From: Filomicrobium sp.
Lineage (GTDB): Bacteria; Pseudomonadota; Alphaproteobacteria; Rhizobiales; Hyphomicrobiaceae
Length of the DNA stretch: 6,313 bases
Direction: 5' to 3'
NCBI GenBank assembly: GCA_030607105.1
Contig: JAUWFF010000078.1
Coordinates: forward strand, 1 to 6,313
The notes beneath the pieces are model-generated. The model was given only the letters and a program-made list of their open reading frames with translations, made no database searches and was not told where the DNA came from. The position numbers and the translations under genes were made by a program. Shown in pieces: positions 6,201 through 6,313 of the stretch. The stretch's first letter is position 1; each line of letters starts with the position of its first letter.

Positions 6201-6313
6201 CGCAACGTCTATGCCCGCCTCAGCGACGCGCTGATGGGCAAGGAAGTGGCCAAGGGTCCAAAGGGCGCGCGTAAGGGCACCAACGTCGACGATGAAGTCT
6301 TGGCTGAAATTCC
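3258..6313 (+). CDS. rpoB: DNA-directed RNA polymerase subunit beta (partial, 3' end beyond window)
   Basis: I read 1018 codons without a break; the frame runs off the right edge, where roughly 350 residues of an alphaproteobacterial RpoB of about 1370-1380 should follow. It starts [20 protein letters not shown]. Early blocks include [20 protein letters not shown] and [20 protein letters not shown]. The rifampicin-pocket region is residues 521-547: [18 protein letters not shown], then [15 protein letters not shown]530, H540 and S545 match E. coli D516, H526 and S531, all in the sensitive form. Next come [19 protein letters not shown] and [17 protein letters not shown], where E826-D827 match E. 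coli E813-D814 near the active centre. The final part is the flap ([37 protein letters not shown]). The active-site lysines equivalent to E. coli K1065 and K1073 lie outside the window. RpoB with RpoC, RpoA and RpoZ forms the core polymerase. Antisense frames inside it are shadows. Confidence 0.98.
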   Translation, partial: MAETFNGRKRLRKKFGSIREVAAMPNLIEVQKSSYEDFLMRKAPEGGRPDDHGLQGVFKSVFPISDFSGKSTLEFVGYEFEPPKYDVDECIQRDMTYSAPLKVKLRLIVFDINEETGSKSIKDVKEQDVYMGDMPLMTQNGTFIINGTERVIVSQMHRSPGVFFDHDRGRTHASGKLLFAARIIPYRGSWLDFEFDAKDVAYVRIDRRRKLPATTLLYALGLNDEEIQETFYQKIVIKESKRGWKMPFEPAKWRGVVPNSDLLDGKTGEVIIDAGEKITARRARDLAQNGLKELLVSSDDLVGKHLGEDIVDMKTGRIYAEAGAELNAELLAELKDQKVKEFPILDIDHVNIGAFIRNTLMLDKNANKEEALMDIYRVMRPGEPPTIEAATNLFYGLFFDPERYDLSAVGRVKMNMRLSELDGFTEAEDTVRVLRAEDIISVLRLLVGLRDGRGSIDDIDHLGNRRVRSVGELMENQYRLGLLRMERAIKERMSSVDIDTVMPQDLINAKPAAAAVREFFGSSQLSQFMDETNPLSEITHKRRLSALGPGGLTRERAGFEVRDVHPTHYGRICPIETPEGPNIGLINSLATFAKVNKYGFIESPYRKVVDGKVTDEVEYLSATAEMRHYVAQANATIADDGTLTGDLVNCRYQGDVMLVPPSTVNYIDVSPKQLVSVAAALIPYLENDDANRALMGSNMQRQAVPLIRAEAPLVGTGMEEVVARDSGAAIVARRTGIIDQVDATRIVIRATEEADPSKPGVDIYRLRKFQRSNQNTCINQRPLVNVGDFVREGEIIADGPSTDLGDLALGKNVLVAFMPWMGYNFEDSILMSERVVTDDVFTSIHIEEFEVMARDTKLGPEEITRDIPNISEEALKNLDEAGIVYIGAEVHPGDILVGKITPKGESPMTPEEKLLRAIFGEKASDVRDTSLRLPPGVAGTIVEVRVFNRHGVDKDERAMAIEREEIERLAKDRDDELQILDRNVYARLSDALMGKEVAKGPKGARKGTNVDDEVLAEI

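Noticed and set aside
1..6313. A previously undescribed accessory or defence system
   Set aside because: All coding space is accounted for by the standard nusG–rplKA–rplJL–rpoB genes; no foreign gene, repeat array or mobile-element signature is present.

Overview
This window is a piece of the conserved bacterial nusG–rplKA–rplJL–rpoB gene string, all on the + strand. The protein sequences look alphaproteobacterial, perhaps Hyphomicrobiales or a relative. The grounds are the RpoB N-terminus and its flap region, the SGSKEPGR segment of L11, the 172-residue L10 form, and the leader in front of rplJ. No species can be named from the sequence alone.

Layout: the last 46 codons of nusG (1-141); a 175-base spacer with three hairpins (142-316); rplK/L11 (317-763) and, four bases later, rplA/L1 (768-1511); a 461-base non-coding leader (1512-1972) holding an L10-leader RNA with a well-formed kink-turn and several competing stems; rplJ/L10 from a GTG start (1973-2491); a 94-base spacer with a GCGA-tetraloop hairpin; rplL/L7-L12 (2586-2963); a 294-base spacer (2964-3257) with at least four hairpins; and the first 1018 codons of rpoB (3258 to beyond the right edge).

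How the parts work together: NusG is the elongation factor that links RNA polymerase to Rho or the ribosome. L11, L1, L10 and L7/L12 build the L1 stalk and the L11/L10-L12 GTPase-associated stalk of the 50S subunit. RpoB is the beta subunit of RNA polymerase. In the families that have been studied, these genes are co-regulated by feedback: L1 on the rplKA mRNA, L10-L12 on the rplJ leader, and partial termination or processing between rplL and rpoB. The structured spacers seen here fit that scheme, but only the L10-leader kink-turn is specific enough to name with good confidence.

I see no mobile element, CRISPR array, tRNA, rRNA, accessory gene or sign of transfer. This is an ordinary housekeeping region. 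What deserves a second look is the RNA structure of the spacers and a few unusual residues in otherwise highly conserved proteins.
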